A stretch of 64,000 nt of DNA from Geodermatophilaceae bacterium URHB0062 (GCA_000620185.1 KK211088.1:326498-390497), one strand, 5' to 3'; counted from the first letter of the stretch, positions 41,080 to 54,359 are shown. A program made the numbers and translations. Notes: generated by a model not told the origin, from the letters alone.

Positions 41080-41541
41080 TCAGAGGTAGCGGCGGTAGAC
41101 GACGGTGGCGACCATCGCGGGCTTCGTGCCGCCCTCGATCTCGACGGTGACGCCGAGGTTCATCTGGATGCCGCCCTCGAACGGGGTGGCCGACTCCAGC
41201 GTCGCGCCGGCCCGCACCCGGCTGCCCACCGGCACCGGGGAGGGAAAGCGCACCTTCTCGGTGCCGTAGTTGACCCCCATGCGGAAGCCGCCGATCTCCA
41301 CGATCTGCGGCAGCAGTGACGGAATGAGGGACAGCGTCAGGTAGCCGTGCGCGATCGGGCCGCCGAACGGGCTCTCGTTCCTCGCGCGCTCGGGGTCGAC
41401 GTGGATCCACTGGTGGTCGCCGGTCGCCTCGGCGAACTGGTTCACCTGCTCCTGGGTGATCTCGACCCAGTCGCTGTACCCCAGGTGCTGGCCGACCAGC
41501 CCCTGCACGCCCTCGATGCCCTCGACCGTCGTCTGCGCCAT
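41080..41541 (-). CDS. MaoC-family hot-dog dehydratase
   Basis: 153 residues, a single hot-dog domain of normal length. The hydratase motif is ATGDHQWIHVDPERA (near residue 40), followed by GPIAHGYLTLSL and MGVNYGTEKVRFPSPVP. It is closely similar to the partial gene at 1-368, so the genome has at least two copies of this type. R-specific enoyl-CoA hydratase activity is the family expectation. It is divergent from the FolP2-like gene with a 69-bp gap. Confidence 0.88.
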   Translation of the reverse strand: MAQTTVEGIEGVQGLVGQHLGYSDWVEITQEQVNQFAEATGDHQWIHVDPERARNESPFGGPIAHGYLTLSLIPSLLPQIVEIGGFRMGVNYGTEKVRFPSPVPVGSRVRAGATLESATPFEGGIQMNLGVTVEIEGGTKPAMVATVVYRRYL

Positions 41542-41610
41542 GCCGGCGTTCCTTCCCGCTCGACTACGTTGGCGAACTCCACCACATCCACGGGAGAGCG
41601 GAGCAACGGG

Positions 41611-42471
41611 TTGCTGCGACTGGGTGCCCTCGACGTACCGGACGGCGCGTTCGTGGTCATGGCGATCGTCAACCGCACGCCCGACTCCTTCTACGACCGT
41701 GGGGCCACCTTCGAACTGGCCGCGGCGGTGGAGCGGGTCGACCGGGTCGTCGCCGAGGGCGCCGACATGGTCGACGTCGGCGGCGTCAAGGCCGCACCCG
41801 GTGAGGACGTCGACGCGCGGGAGGAGATCCGCCGGACCGTCGACCTGGTCGCCGCGATCCGTGCCGCGCACCCGACGCTGCCCATCTCGATCGACACCTG
41901 GCGGGCGGAGGTCGCGCGAGAGGCCCTGGCCGCGGGGGCCGACGTCGTGAACGACGCCTGGGGCGGCGTCGATCCGGACCTCGCCGCGGTCGCCGCCGAG
42001 GCCGGCGCCGGGATCGTGTGCACGCACGCCGGCGGGCTGCCGCCGCGCACCCGTCCGCACCGGGTGCAGTACGAGGACGTCGTCGCCGACATCGTCGCCC
42101 GCACGACCGCGCTGGCCGAGGCCGCCGTGGCCGCCGGCGTGGAGCGCGACCGCGTGCTCGTCGACCCCGGGCACGACTTCGGCAAGAACACGCGGCACTC
42201 GCTGGAGGCCACGCGCCGGCTCGACGACCTCGTCGCGACGGGCTGGCCCGTGCTGGTCGCGCTGTCCAACAAGGACTTCGTCGGCGAGACCCTCGACGTC
42301 CCGCTGGAGGAGCGGCTGACCGGCACCCTGGCGACCACCGCCGTCAGCGCGTGGCTGGGGGCGCGGGTGTTCCGCGCGCACGACGTCGCGCCCACCCGGC
42401 AGACGCTGGACATGGTGGCCTCGATCCGGGGCGACCGGCCGCCGGCGCGCACGGTCCGCGGGCTCGCCTGA
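41611..42471 (+). CDS. folP2: Dihydropteroate synthase-family protein, FolP2 type
   Basis: 286 residues. The TTG at 41611 is taken as start: GGAG is 7 nt upstream and no ATG or GTG fits before the conserved LRLGALDVPDG. The pterin-binding fold is clear: MAIVNRTPDSFYDRG, SIDTWRAEVAREAL, VVNDAWGG, and VDPGHDFGKNTRHSL. The NRTPDSFYDRG form marks the FolP2 group rather than the true folate enzyme (which has NVTPDSFSDGG). Mycobacterial FolP2 does not substitute for FolP1, so its role is unclear. No other folate gene adjoins. Confidence 0.87.
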   Translation: MLRLGALDVPDGAFVVMAIVNRTPDSFYDRGATFELAAAVERVDRVVAEGADMVDVGGVKAAPGEDVDAREEIRRTVDLVAAIRAAHPTLPISIDTWRAEVAREALAAGADVVNDAWGGVDPDLAAVAAEAGAGIVCTHAGGLPPRTRPHRVQYEDVVADIVARTTALAEAAVAAGVERDRVLVDPGHDFGKNTRHSLEATRRLDDLVATGWPVLVALSNKDFVGETLDVPLEERLTGTLATTAVSAWLGARVFRAHDVAPTRQTLDMVASIRGDRPPARTVRGLA

Positions 42472-42500
42472 AAGGTCGAGCGGCGCCATCGTCCTGACGA

Positions 42501-42542
42501 GTGCCGCGCTGTGGTGGCCACGTCCGCGCCACAGCGCGGCAC
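42501..42542. terminator. 14-bp perfect hairpin after folP2
   Basis: GTGCCGCGCTGTGG (42501-42514) pairs with CCACAGCGCGGCAC (42529-42542), 14-nt loop, 29 bp after the stop. Confidence 0.7.
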
Positions 42543-42646
42543 TGCCGTCGATACCGCGGCACTGAGGGGGCCGGAGGGCCTTTCTCGGCTGCGGGACTCG
42601 GCATAGCGTCCGCGGCGTTCCGGTCCCAGCACAGGGAGGTGCCCAG

Positions 42647-43030
42647 ATGAGCGGTCGTGTCGTGCACTTCGAGGTCCCGTTCGACGACGGTGACCGGGCA
42701 CGCGGCTTCTACAAGGAGATCTTCGGCTGGCAGCTGCAGGAGATGCCGGAGATGAGATACACGATGGTGACGTCGGGCCCGAGCGGCGACAGCGGACCGA
42801 CCGAGCCCGGCTTCATCAACGGCGGCATGATGGCGCGCCAGGGCGGACCGGCCCAAGGCCCGGTGATCGTCGTCGACGTCGACAGCATCGACGCCACCCT
42901 GGAGCGGATCGGCTCCCTGGGCGGCTCGACCGTGTCGGGGAAGATGCCGGTCGGCGAGATGGGCTTCGCGGCCTACGCGAAGGATTCCGAGGGCAACGTC
43001 ATCGGCCTGTGGGAGACCGCCCGCAGCTGA
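42647..43030 (+). CDS. VOC-family protein
   Basis: 127 residues. GGGAGG precedes the ATG at a suitable distance. It has the VOC layout with VHFEVPFDDGDRARGFYKEI and FGWQLQEM near the N-terminus and KDSEGNVIGLWE at the end, close to the group containing PF00903-type proteins with the FGW signature. Many such proteins in actinobacteria have no known function; metal-dependent lyase or binding activity is possible. It stands between the FolP2 and thioesterase genes. Confidence 0.85.
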   Translation: MSGRVVHFEVPFDDGDRARGFYKEIFGWQLQEMPEMRYTMVTSGPSGDSGPTEPGFINGGMMARQGGPAQGPVIVVDVDSIDATLERIGSLGGSTVSGKMPVGEMGFAAYAKDSEGNVIGLWETARS

Positions 43031-43128
43031 GCCGGGGCGTCACCCCAGGCTCGTGATCGCCGCCCCAGGCCGACAGGGCTGGGACGGCCGCCACTGGGCT
43101 GGGACGACGGGCTCGCTAGGTTCCGGGC

Positions 43129-43554
43129 ATGGCCGCCACCGGTTTCCACACCGCCGACGAGCTCAATGCCCTGCTCCCGGGCACGCTGCCCGGTCTCCTC
43201 GGGCTCACGATCACCGGGCACGAGCCGGGTCGTCTCGAGGCGGCACTCGACGTGCGCCCGGAGCTGCTGGCGCCCAACGGCTACCTGCACGCCGCGACCG
43301 TGGTGGGCCTCGCCGACACCGCCTGCGGGCTGGCGACGCGTGCGCTGCTGCCCGAGGGCGCGGCGGGCTTCACCACGATCGAGCTGAAGTCCAACTTCCT
43401 CGGGACGGTGCGGGACGGCCGGATCGCCACCGTGGCGTCCAACGTGCACGCCGGGCGGACGACGCAGGTGTGGGACGCCGTGGTGTCCGACGAGGGCTCC
43501 GGGAAGACGATCGCCCTCTTCCGGTGCACCCAGTCGGTGCTCTGGCCCCGCTGA
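43129..43554 (+). CDS. PaaI-type hot-dog thioesterase
   Basis: 141 residues. Core features are the active-site segment LAPNGYLHAATVVGLADTAC with the Asn/His and Asp, and the following FTTIELKSNFLG strand. PaaI-type thioesterases release CoA from aromatic or acyl thioesters and often act beside acyl-CoA ligases; an acyl-CoA synthetase gene follows 90 bp later. TAGGTT (43117-43122) ends 6 nt before the ATG without a ribosome site, so the message is probably leaderless. Confidence 0.88.
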   Translation: MAATGFHTADELNALLPGTLPGLLGLTITGHEPGRLEAALDVRPELLAPNGYLHAATVVGLADTACGLATRALLPEGAAGFTTIELKSNFLGTVRDGRIATVASNVHAGRTTQVWDAVVSDEGSGKTIALFRCTQSVLWPR

Positions 43555-43644
43555 CCCGAAGGGCCGAACTGGCGGTAACCCCCTTGTGACGGGGGGCGTG
43601 CGCAATGTGAGACTGGCGCCACACCCGCCCGAGGAGGAGAGCAC

Positions 43645-45246
43645 GTGGTTCTGGCCAGCCCGTATCCCGATGTCGAGATCCCGAACCTGTCGGTGCCCGA
43701 GTTCGTGCTCGCCTCGGGCCGGGAGCGTCCGGACGCGCCCGCTCTGATCGACGGCCTCAAGGGCGACACGATCACCCACGGCCAGCTGGCCGCCTACGTC
43801 GACCGGGTGGCGGCCAACCTGCACGCGCGGGGGCTGCGCAAGGGGGACGTCGTCGCCGTCTTCTGCCCCAACACGCCCTGGTACCCGGTCGTGTTCCACG
43901 GCATCGCCGCCGCCGGCTGCGTGATGTCGCCGATCAACTCGCTCTACACGCCCGACGAGATCGCCTTCCAGCTGAAGGACTCCGGCGCCAAGATCCTCAT
44001 CACCATCTCGATGTTCATGGACCGCGCCGTTGCGGCTGTCGAGAAGACGCCGGTCGACGAGATCGTCGTCCTCGACGGGATGGAGGGGCACGCCGACCTC
44101 TTCGACCTCCTGGGCGCCGACGCCCCCTCGGTGCAGATCGACGTCGACCCGGCCAACGACCTGGTCACGCTGCCCTACTCGAGCGGCACGACCGGCCTGC
44201 CCAAGGGCGTCATGCTGACGCACCGCAACCTGGTGGCCAACGTCGCGCAGACCCGGACGCTGATCGACCTCCAGCCGGAGGAGCGGATCATCGCCGTCCT
44301 CCCGTTCTTCCACATCTACGGGCTGACCGTGCTGATGAACCAGGGCCTGCAGTGGGGCGGCACCGTGGTGACGCTGCCGCGGTTCGACCTCGAGGACTTC
44401 CTGCGCACCATCCAGGACCACAAGATCACGCGGGCCTTCGTCGCCCCGCCGATCCTGGTGGCGCTGGCCAAGCACCCGCTGGTCGACCAGTACGACCTCT
44501 CGTCGCTGACGTCGATCCTCTCGGGGGCCGCCCCGCTGGACGAGTCGCTGGCCCAGGCCGTGGAGCAGCGGCTGCGCAAGGGCTCGGCCGACGGCGTCAC
44601 GGTCGCCCAGGGCTACGGGATGACCGAGCTCTCCCCCGTCTCGCACACCACGCCCGACGCCGGGCACGAGCCTCCGGGGGCCGAGGGCCAGGTCGTGCCG
44701 AAGGGTTCGGTCGGCTACGCCATCCCGAACACCGAGTGCCGGCTCGTCGACCCCGCCACCGGGGAGGACGCCGCCGACGGCGAGCGCGGCGAGCTGTGGA
44801 TCCGCGGGCCGCAGGTGATGAAGGGCTACCTCAACAACGAGGAGGCCACGCGGTCCACCGTCGACGCCGAGGGCTGGCTGCACACCGGGGACGTCGCCGT
44901 CGTGGACGAGCTCGGCCGCTACACCGTCGTCGACCGGGTCAAGGAACTGATCAAGTACAAGGGCTACCAGGTGGCGCCGGCGGAGCTCGAGGCCGTCCTG
45001 CTCGGGCACCCGGAGATCGCCGACGCGGCGGTGATCGGCGTGCCGGAGAAGGAGACGGGCGAGGAGCTGCCCAAGGCGTTCGTCGTCCGGGCGCCGGGGT
45101 CGGAGCTCACCGAGCAGGCCGTTATGGATTACATGGCCGAGAAGGTGGCCCCGCACAAGAAGATCCGGTCCGTCGAGTTCATCGAGACCGTGCCCAAGTC
45201 GGCGGCCGGCAAGATCCTGCGCAAGGACCTCAAGGCCCGCTCGTAA
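43645..45246 (+). CDS. AMP-dependent acyl-CoA synthetase (4-coumarate:CoA ligase-like)
   Basis: 533 residues from the GTG at 43645 (GAGGAGGA upstream). The adenylate-forming motifs are present: YSSGTTGLPKGVMLTH (A3, near residue 178), YGMTE (A5), GELWIRGPQVMKGY (A7), and GWLHTGD. The hinge and catalytic lysine region is VDRVKELIKYKGYQVAPAELE with PKSAAGKILRKDL near the C-terminus. It activates a carboxylic acid to its CoA ester. Sequence resembles plant-type coumarate ligases, but the actual acid is unknown. The neighbouring thioesterase may edit or release the product. Confidence 0.92.
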   Translation: MVLASPYPDVEIPNLSVPEFVLASGRERPDAPALIDGLKGDTITHGQLAAYVDRVAANLHARGLRKGDVVAVFCPNTPWYPVVFHGIAAAGCVMSPINSLYTPDEIAFQLKDSGAKILITISMFMDRAVAAVEKTPVDEIVVLDGMEGHADLFDLLGADAPSVQIDVDPANDLVTLPYSSGTTGLPKGVMLTHRNLVANVAQTRTLIDLQPEERIIAVLPFFHIYGLTVLMNQGLQWGGTVVTLPRFDLEDFLRTIQDHKITRAFVAPPILVALAKHPLVDQYDLSSLTSILSGAAPLDESLAQAVEQRLRKGSADGVTVAQGYGMTELSPVSHTTPDAGHEPPGAEGQVVPKGSVGYAIPNTECRLVDPATGEDAADGERGELWIRGPQVMKGYLNNEEATRSTVDAEGWLHTGDVAVVDELGRYTVVDRVKELIKYKGYQVAPAELEAVLLGHPEIADAAVIGVPEKETGEELPKAFVVRAPGSELTEQAVMDYMAEKVAPHKKIRSVEFIETVPKSAAGKILRKDLKARS

Positions 45247-45252
45247 GGCCGG

Positions 45253-45294
45253 GTGGAGTGGGAGAGACGCGTTCTCCGCGCCCTCCCACTCCAC
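45253..45294. terminator. Bulged-A hairpin family, copy 3
   Basis: GGAGTGGGAGAG-A-CGCG pairs (one A/C mismatch) with CGCG-CCCTCCCACTCC around TTCTC, core at 45255-45292. Between convergent genes, 6 bp after a stop. Confidence 0.85.
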
Positions 45295-45298
45295 TCGC

Positions 45299-46255
45299 TC
45301 AGGGCGTGGGCTCGCCGGGCGGCGCGCTGCGCGCCGAGTCGGGAGTGGCGTCGGCGGCCGTGCCCCGGTCGACCGGAACCGGCGGGGTCCAGGGCTGCTG
45401 GGACGTCGACGACGGTGGGACGGGCGGACGGCCCGACGGCGGTGGGACGACGGGCGCACGGCCGGCCGGCGGTGCCCAGGGCTGCTGCGGTCCGCCGGCG
45501 ACGGGGGCCGGCTGGTAGCCGTACGGAACCCCCGTACGCGTCGCGGGACGCCGGATCGCCAGCGCGATGAGCAGCACGGCGATGAGCGTCAGCACGATGC
45601 CGGTGATCAGCACACCCCAGGCGAGGCCGCTGAGCGAGGGCAGGGTGGCGCCGATCCGTGCGTTCACCGCCACGGCGGCCGACCCGTCGGCGTTCATGAT
45701 CACCAGCATCCAGTTGCCCTGGGCCGGCGACCACGAGAGCTGCTGGGTCTCCGAACCGCTGCTCTGGGTGATCCAGAAGTCCTGGTCACCGGGCGGGGTG
45801 GACGGCGGCCCGCCGGGCAGCAGGTGCGTGTTCTGGACCTGGTCGGCGAAGCCCAGGTCGTCGATCACCGTGCCGGAGACGCCGTCGAGGTAGCGCGTGG
45901 CATCGGCCACCGGCGCGATGCCGACGAAGATCTCCTGCGACGGGTCCGTCCCGGTGACGTCGACGCGCGCGGTCCCCAGCGACGAGGAGAGCGGGATCCA
46001 GTCCGCTCCGTTGGACAGGTCGATCCGCTCGCTCCGGAGCACGTACCCGTCGCTGGTGAACGTGTCCGTGGGCGAGAGCACGTAGCCGTCGTCCGTTCGG
46101 CTCACGGTGTCCACCCACAGCAGCGCTCCGCCGCCGACCAGCATGCCGAGGGCGGGTATGAGCAGCAGGACGCCGAACACCAGCGCGACGACGCGTCCCG
46201 CGCTCCAGCGACTGGACGGCGGTGCCGCCCACGGTCCTTGTTCCATGGCGGCCAT
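45299..46255 (-). CDS. Membrane protein of unknown function
   Basis: 318 residues from the ATG at 46255 (GGAGG 6 nt upstream). Two transmembrane helices: about 21-48 (VVALVFGVLLLIPALGMLVG) and about 214-240 (AWGVLITGIVLTLIAVLLIA). The region between them (about 50-210) is likely extracytoplasmic and contains SGSETQQLSWSPAQGNWMLV. The C-terminal 75 residues are Pro/Gln-rich and cytoplasmic. Two-helix proteins of this design are common in actinobacteria without known function. Confidence 0.78.
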   Translation of the reverse strand: MAAMEQGPWAAPPSSRWSAGRVVALVFGVLLLIPALGMLVGGGALLWVDTVSRTDDGYVLSPTDTFTSDGYVLRSERIDLSNGADWIPLSSSLGTARVDVTGTDPSQEIFVGIAPVADATRYLDGVSGTVIDDLGFADQVQNTHLLPGGPPSTPPGDQDFWITQSSGSETQQLSWSPAQGNWMLVIMNADGSAAVAVNARIGATLPSLSGLAWGVLITGIVLTLIAVLLIALAIRRPATRTGVPYGYQPAPVAGGPQQPWAPPAGRAPVVPPPSGRPPVPPSSTSQQPWTPPVPVDRGTAADATPDSARSAPPGEPTP

Positions 46256-46460
46256 GGCGCACCTCCCGATGACCGCCGGGCCGCGGGTCCCGCGGGTCGT
46301 GCCGACGGACCGTCCGAGGGTTCCACCCGAGGGCGGGCCCGTCGGTGGTCGGAGGACCCTGGTCCCCGTCCGACGAACGTCCCGTCCGGCGCGTCCACGT
46401 CCGCCCGTCACGACGACTGACGCTGGGTCACGCAGTCCCCAGGGGCCATAAGGTCGGTCC

Positions 46461-47453
46461 ATGCGCGCGGTGACGGTGAACGAGCCCGGTGGACCCGAGG
46501 TGCTGGGCTGGGGCGAGGTGCCCGACCCGGTCTGCGGCCCCGGCGAGGTGATCGTCGACGTCGCGGCGACCGCGGTGAACCGCGCCGACCTGCTGCAGCG
46601 CCAGGGCTTCTACCCGCCGCCGACGGGCGCCAGCGACGTCCTCGGCCTCGAGTGCAGCGGCGTGATCAGCGAGGTCGGCGAGGGCGTGCTCGGCTGGTCG
46701 GTCGGCGACGAGGTGTGCGCGCTGCTGTCCGGCGGGGGCTACGCCGAGCGGGTCGCCGTCCCGGCGGGGCAACTGCTCCCCCGGCCCGCCGGTGTCGAGC
46801 TCGCGACGGCGGCGGCGCTGCCCGAGGTCACCTGCACCGTGTGGTCGAACGTCTTCCTCCTCGCCGGGCTGCGCCGCGGCGAGGCCTTCCTCGTCCACGG
46901 TGGCTCCAGCGGCATCGGCACGATGGCGATCCAGCTGGCGGCGCGGGCCGGCGCCCGCGTGTTCACCACGGCCGGGACGGCGGCGAAGCTGGACTTCTGC
47001 CGCGAGCTGGGCGCGGACGTGACGATCAACTACCGCGACGAGGACTTCGTCGAGCGGATCAAGGACGCGACGGACGGCGCGGGCGTCGACGTTGTCCTCG
47101 ACAACATGGGCGCCAAGTACCTGGCCCGCAACCTCGACGCCCTCGCGGTCGGCGGGCGGCTGGTGAGCATCGGCATGCAGGGCGGCACGAAGGCCGAGCT
47201 CGACCTCGGCCGGCTCATGGCCAAGCGCGCGTCCGTGCACGCCACGACCCTGCGGTCACGGCCCGCCACCGGGCCCGGCGGCAAGGCGGAGATCGTCGCC
47301 CGCGTGCGCCACGACGTGTGGCCCGACGTCGAGCGCGGCGTCGTCCGGCCGATCGTCGACCGCCGGCTGCCGATGTCGCGGGCCGCCGAGGCACACCGCG
47401 TGGTCGAGGCCAGCGAGCACATCGGCAAGGTCCTCCTGCTGCCCGAGGACTGA
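46461..47453 (+). CDS. NAD(P)H-quinone oxidoreductase, PIG3-like zinc-free MDR
   Basis: 330 residues. The MDR fold starts MRAVTVNEPGGPEVL; the NADPH site is FLVHGGSSGIGTMAIQLA (near residue 145), with RGEAFLVHGG before it. No structural-zinc cysteine set is present, as in the quinone oxidoreductase/PIG3 class. It reduces quinones or enones with NADPH. TAAGGT (46449-46454) ends 6 nt before the ATG and no ribosome site is seen, again pointing to a leaderless message. Confidence 0.9.
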   Translation: MRAVTVNEPGGPEVLGWGEVPDPVCGPGEVIVDVAATAVNRADLLQRQGFYPPPTGASDVLGLECSGVISEVGEGVLGWSVGDEVCALLSGGGYAERVAVPAGQLLPRPAGVELATAAALPEVTCTVWSNVFLLAGLRRGEAFLVHGGSSGIGTMAIQLAARAGARVFTTAGTAAKLDFCRELGADVTINYRDEDFVERIKDATDGAGVDVVLDNMGAKYLARNLDALAVGGRLVSIGMQGGTKAELDLGRLMAKRASVHATTLRSRPATGPGGKAEIVARVRHDVWPDVERGVVRPIVDRRLPMSRAAEAHRVVEASEHIGKVLLLPED

Positions 47454-47467
47454 TGCGCGGGGCACGT

Positions 47468-48100
47468 TCAGAGCGGCACGCGCACCAACTCCTGCCCCTG
47501 GCTGCCCAGGAGGACGACGTTCTCCACGTCCGAGCGGTCGACGTCCGACCAGCCCTTGAACCAGGCCTTGCCCTCGTAGGTCGCCGCCCACGCGCCGGCC
47601 GGGTGACGGTCGCCGTCACGGTCGACGACGACGAGCGTGCAGTTGGTGTGAGGGGGCACGCCCGCGACGGTGACGTCGAGCGCGGTGCCGTCGCCCTGGC
47701 CGGTCACCGTGACGCTCATGTGCACCGGCCCGGCGACCACGGTGCGGGTCACCTCGCCCGCGCCGACCACCCAGCTGGTGATCCCGGCCCCGGCGCCGAC
47801 GACGACGAGCACCGCCGCCGCGATCAGCAGCCACCGCCGTCCCCGCGCCGGCGCCGGGCGTTCGGCGGCAGCCGCGGCGGCCACGCGGTCGTACAGGTCG
47901 GGGGACGGCGTCACGGGAGCGTCGCTCAGGTCGTCGAGCGGCACCGTCGCGAGCAGCGGCGGCAGCGCGGCCAGCTCCTCCAGCTCCGCCGCGCACGCCG
48001 GGCAGTCCAGGACGTGCTGCTCCATCCGGCGGCTCTCCACCGGGTCGAGCGCACCCAGCACGTAGGCCCCCAGGTCGGTCGCCCCCTCCCGGCAGGTCAT
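47468..48100 (-). CDS. Anti-sigma factor with zinc finger (RskA-like)
   Basis: 210 residues. The cytoplasmic N-terminus has the zinc-finger anti-sigma motif HVLDCPAC (HxxxCxxC, near residue 29). One transmembrane helix lies near residues 91-112 (LLIAAAVLVVVGAGAGI), followed by an extracytoplasmic beta-rich domain (VTVAGVPPHTNCTLVVVD), the RskA-type C-terminal domain. It should hold the sigma factor encoded just upstream until a membrane or redox signal triggers proteolysis. The start overlaps the sigma factor stop as ATGA. Confidence 0.9.
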   Translation of the reverse strand: MTCREGATDLGAYVLGALDPVESRRMEQHVLDCPACAAELEELAALPPLLATVPLDDLSDAPVTPSPDLYDRVAAAAAAERPAPARGRRWLLIAAAVLVVVGAGAGITSWVVGAGEVTRTVVAGPVHMSVTVTGQGDGTALDVTVAGVPPHTNCTLVVVDRDGDRHPAGAWAATYEGKAWFKGWSDVDRSDVENVVLLGSQGQELVRVPL

Positions 48101-48621
48101 GTGGTCACTCCTCGTTCGGCGAGCGCCAGCTTCAGCGCCCGCAATGCGTAGTAGCAGCGGGACTTGACGGTCCCGGCCGGGATGCCCAGCGCAGTCGCCG
48201 CCTCGGCCACGGACCGCCCGCGGTAGTAGGTCTCGACGATCACCGCCCGGTGCTCCTGGGACAGCGCCCGCAGCGCGTCGGCCACCAGGATCCGGTCGAG
48301 CGCCGGCCCCATCTCGTCGAGGCTGGGGACGGCGGCCAGCGCCGCCTCACCCACCTCGGTCGGCCGGGCGTGCCGGGCGCGGTGCGCGTCGATGGCCAGC
48401 CGCTGGGCGACGGTGAACAGCCAGGGCCGCACCGGCCGGGCGTCGTCATCGAGGTTGTCGAGGTTGCGCCAGGCCCGCAGCAGCGTCTCCTGCACGATGT
48501 CCTCGGCCCGGGTCCGGTCACCGTTGGTCAGCCGCAGCGCGTAGGCCAGCAGCACCGAGGCATGCCCGTCGTAGAGCGCCCGGAGGCTCTTCTCCCGGGA
48601 ACTCTCGGTGCGGGCTCTCAT
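48097..48621 (-). CDS. ECF RNA polymerase sigma factor
   Basis: 174 residues. Region 2 is seen in LLAYALRLTNGDRTRAEDIV and QETLLRAWRNLD; region 4 in RAVIVETYYRGRSVAEAATA followed by LGIPAGTVKSRCYYALRAL. Size and the adjacent RskA-like anti-sigma factor fit the ECF groups of the SigK/SigL type. The target promoters are unknown; the 160-bp gap to the bpa gene may include an autoregulated promoter, but I could not assign one. Confidence 0.92.
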   Translation of the reverse strand: MRARTESSREKSLRALYDGHASVLLAYALRLTNGDRTRAEDIVQETLLRAWRNLDNLDDDARPVRPWLFTVAQRLAIDAHRARHARPTEVGEAALAAVPSLDEMGPALDRILVADALRALSQEHRAVIVETYYRGRSVAEAATALGIPAGTVKSRCYYALRALKLALAERGVTT

Positions 48622-48784
48622 AGGCGGCTTCCTCCTGGGCCGCTCAGTATGACCCGCCGTCGCGAGCGGACGGCCTCGTCACGTCCCTGCCCGTGGCCGG
48701 GGCCGGGTTCCACCGTTTCGCATATCCAGCAGTACGTCGGCGGGCGCCGGACGGTTCAGTCGGCGGACGGGGCAGGATGGGCGC

Positions 48785-49321
48785 ATGACTGCACCGGACA
48801 ACCAGAGCCCGCAGCAGGTCGTCGTCGTGGGGCCCGACGGCCGTCCGGTCGGCACCATGGCCATGCCCATGGGCGCCGACGACGGGGACGGCGACGGGGG
48901 TGTGGGCGGCATGGTCGAGGAACCGGCCAAGGTCATGCGGATCGGCACCATGATCAAGCAGCTGCTGGAGGAGGTGCGGGCCGCGCCCCTCGACGAGGCG
49001 AGCCGCAACCGGCTGCGCGACATCCACGCCGCCTCCATCCGCGAACTGGAGGACGGGCTGTCACCGGACCTCCGCGAGGAGCTCGAGCGCATCACCCTGC
49101 CGTTCAGCGAGGGCGAGACGCCGTCGGACGCCGAGCTGCGGATCGCCCAGGCCCAGCTGGTCGGCTGGCTCGAGGGCGTCTTCCACGGCATCCAGACGGC
49201 GCTGTTCGCTCAGCAGATGGCCGCCCGCGCCCAGCTCGAGGAGATGCGGCGCAAGGCGCTGCCCGGCGGTCAGTCGCCGGCGCAGCCCGACCTCCGCCCC
49301 GGCGGCGGGCAATATCTCTGA
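48785..49321 (+). CDS. bpa: Bacterial proteasome activator (Bpa/PafE)
   Basis: 178 residues. The helical core (VEEPAKVMRIGTMIKQLLEE, LDEASRNRLRDIHAASIREL, WLEGVFHGIQTALFAQQMAA) is the DUF2587 domain, which forms a dodecameric ring. The C-terminus ends GGGQYL: the GQYL tail docks in the 20S proteasome and opens its gate. Bpa permits ATP-independent degradation of unfolded proteins. Its presence implies that this organism encodes a 20S proteasome, although prcAB are not in the window. Confidence 0.95.
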   Translation: MTAPDNQSPQQVVVVGPDGRPVGTMAMPMGADDGDGDGGVGGMVEEPAKVMRIGTMIKQLLEEVRAAPLDEASRNRLRDIHAASIRELEDGLSPDLREELERITLPFSEGETPSDAELRIAQAQLVGWLEGVFHGIQTALFAQQMAARAQLEEMRRKALPGGQSPAQPDLRPGGGQYL

Positions 49322-49431
49322 CCTCCTCCGGACGTCACCGCGGCCAGGAGCCGTCCCCCCGGTGAGCTGAGCCGCTGCCCATGTTCCGGTCGGGGAGCCT
49401 CCGGCCCCCGCGACCGGTCCACACCTGACGG

Positions 49432-50227
49432 TCAGAGGCTTTTCAGGAAGGTCGGCACGCCGTCCTCGTCGTTGGTGCCGGTGACATCGGTGGCGACGGC
49501 CATGAGCTCGGGGTGGGCGTGGGCCATGGCCACCGCACGGCCGCCGCCGGCGCGCACCCACTCGAAGGCCGCGATGTCGTTGGGCATGTCCCCGAAGACG
49601 ACGACGTCCTCGGGCCCGATGCCGTGCCGCGCCGCGACCTTCGCCAGCCCGGACGCCTTGGTGACCCCGCGCGCGGAGATCTCGGCCAGGGCGTCGCTCG
49701 AGGAGTGGGTGACGGTGGCCAGCTCGCCGGTGACCTCGTCGACCACGGCCACGAACTCGTCAGGATCCAGGTGCTCGTGCCGGGCCAGCAGCTTGGCCAC
49801 GGGCGCGACGACCATCTCGTCCAGCGTCGCCTCGGCCACGCCGGGCGCGTCGACGTCCCAGCGGGGCTTGTAGGTGGGCTCGTGACGGAACTGGTCGCCG
49901 TACTCGACGGCGAACCAGGTGTCGGGCTGCCGCAGGCGGAGCTCGGCGGTGATCACGCGCAGGGTGTCCGGGGTCAGGAGATCCTCGTCGAGCACCTCGA
50001 ACCGTTCCAGGTCGAGCGTTACGGCGCCGTTGCAACAGACCGCCGTCCCGAAGCCCAGCACCTTCCGGATGTCGTGCATCCACCGCGGCGGGCGGCCGGT
50101 GGCCAGCACGACCGGGACGCCGTCGGCCCGCCAGCGCTCCAGCTCGGCGACGGTGGCGTCGCTGACCGTCTCGTCCCAGCGCAGGAGCGTGCCGTCCATG
50201 TCGCTGACGATCAGCTTCGGTCGCCAG

Positions 50228-50235
<8 letters not shown>
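49432..50235 (-). CDS. HAD-superfamily (Cof-type) phosphatase
   Basis: 267 residues. The nucleophile is in VSDMDGTLL (near residue 12); motif II is LATGRPPRW; motif III/IV is FGDMPNDIAAFEW near 215, after the lysine in TKASGLAKV. The type IIB cap domain fits the Cof family, which dephosphorylates sugar phosphates or cofactors. It overlaps the paralogous HAD gene by 8 bp and shares its operon with serS. Only the general phosphatase role is supported. Confidence 0.9.
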
Positions 50236-54359
<4,124 letters not shown>

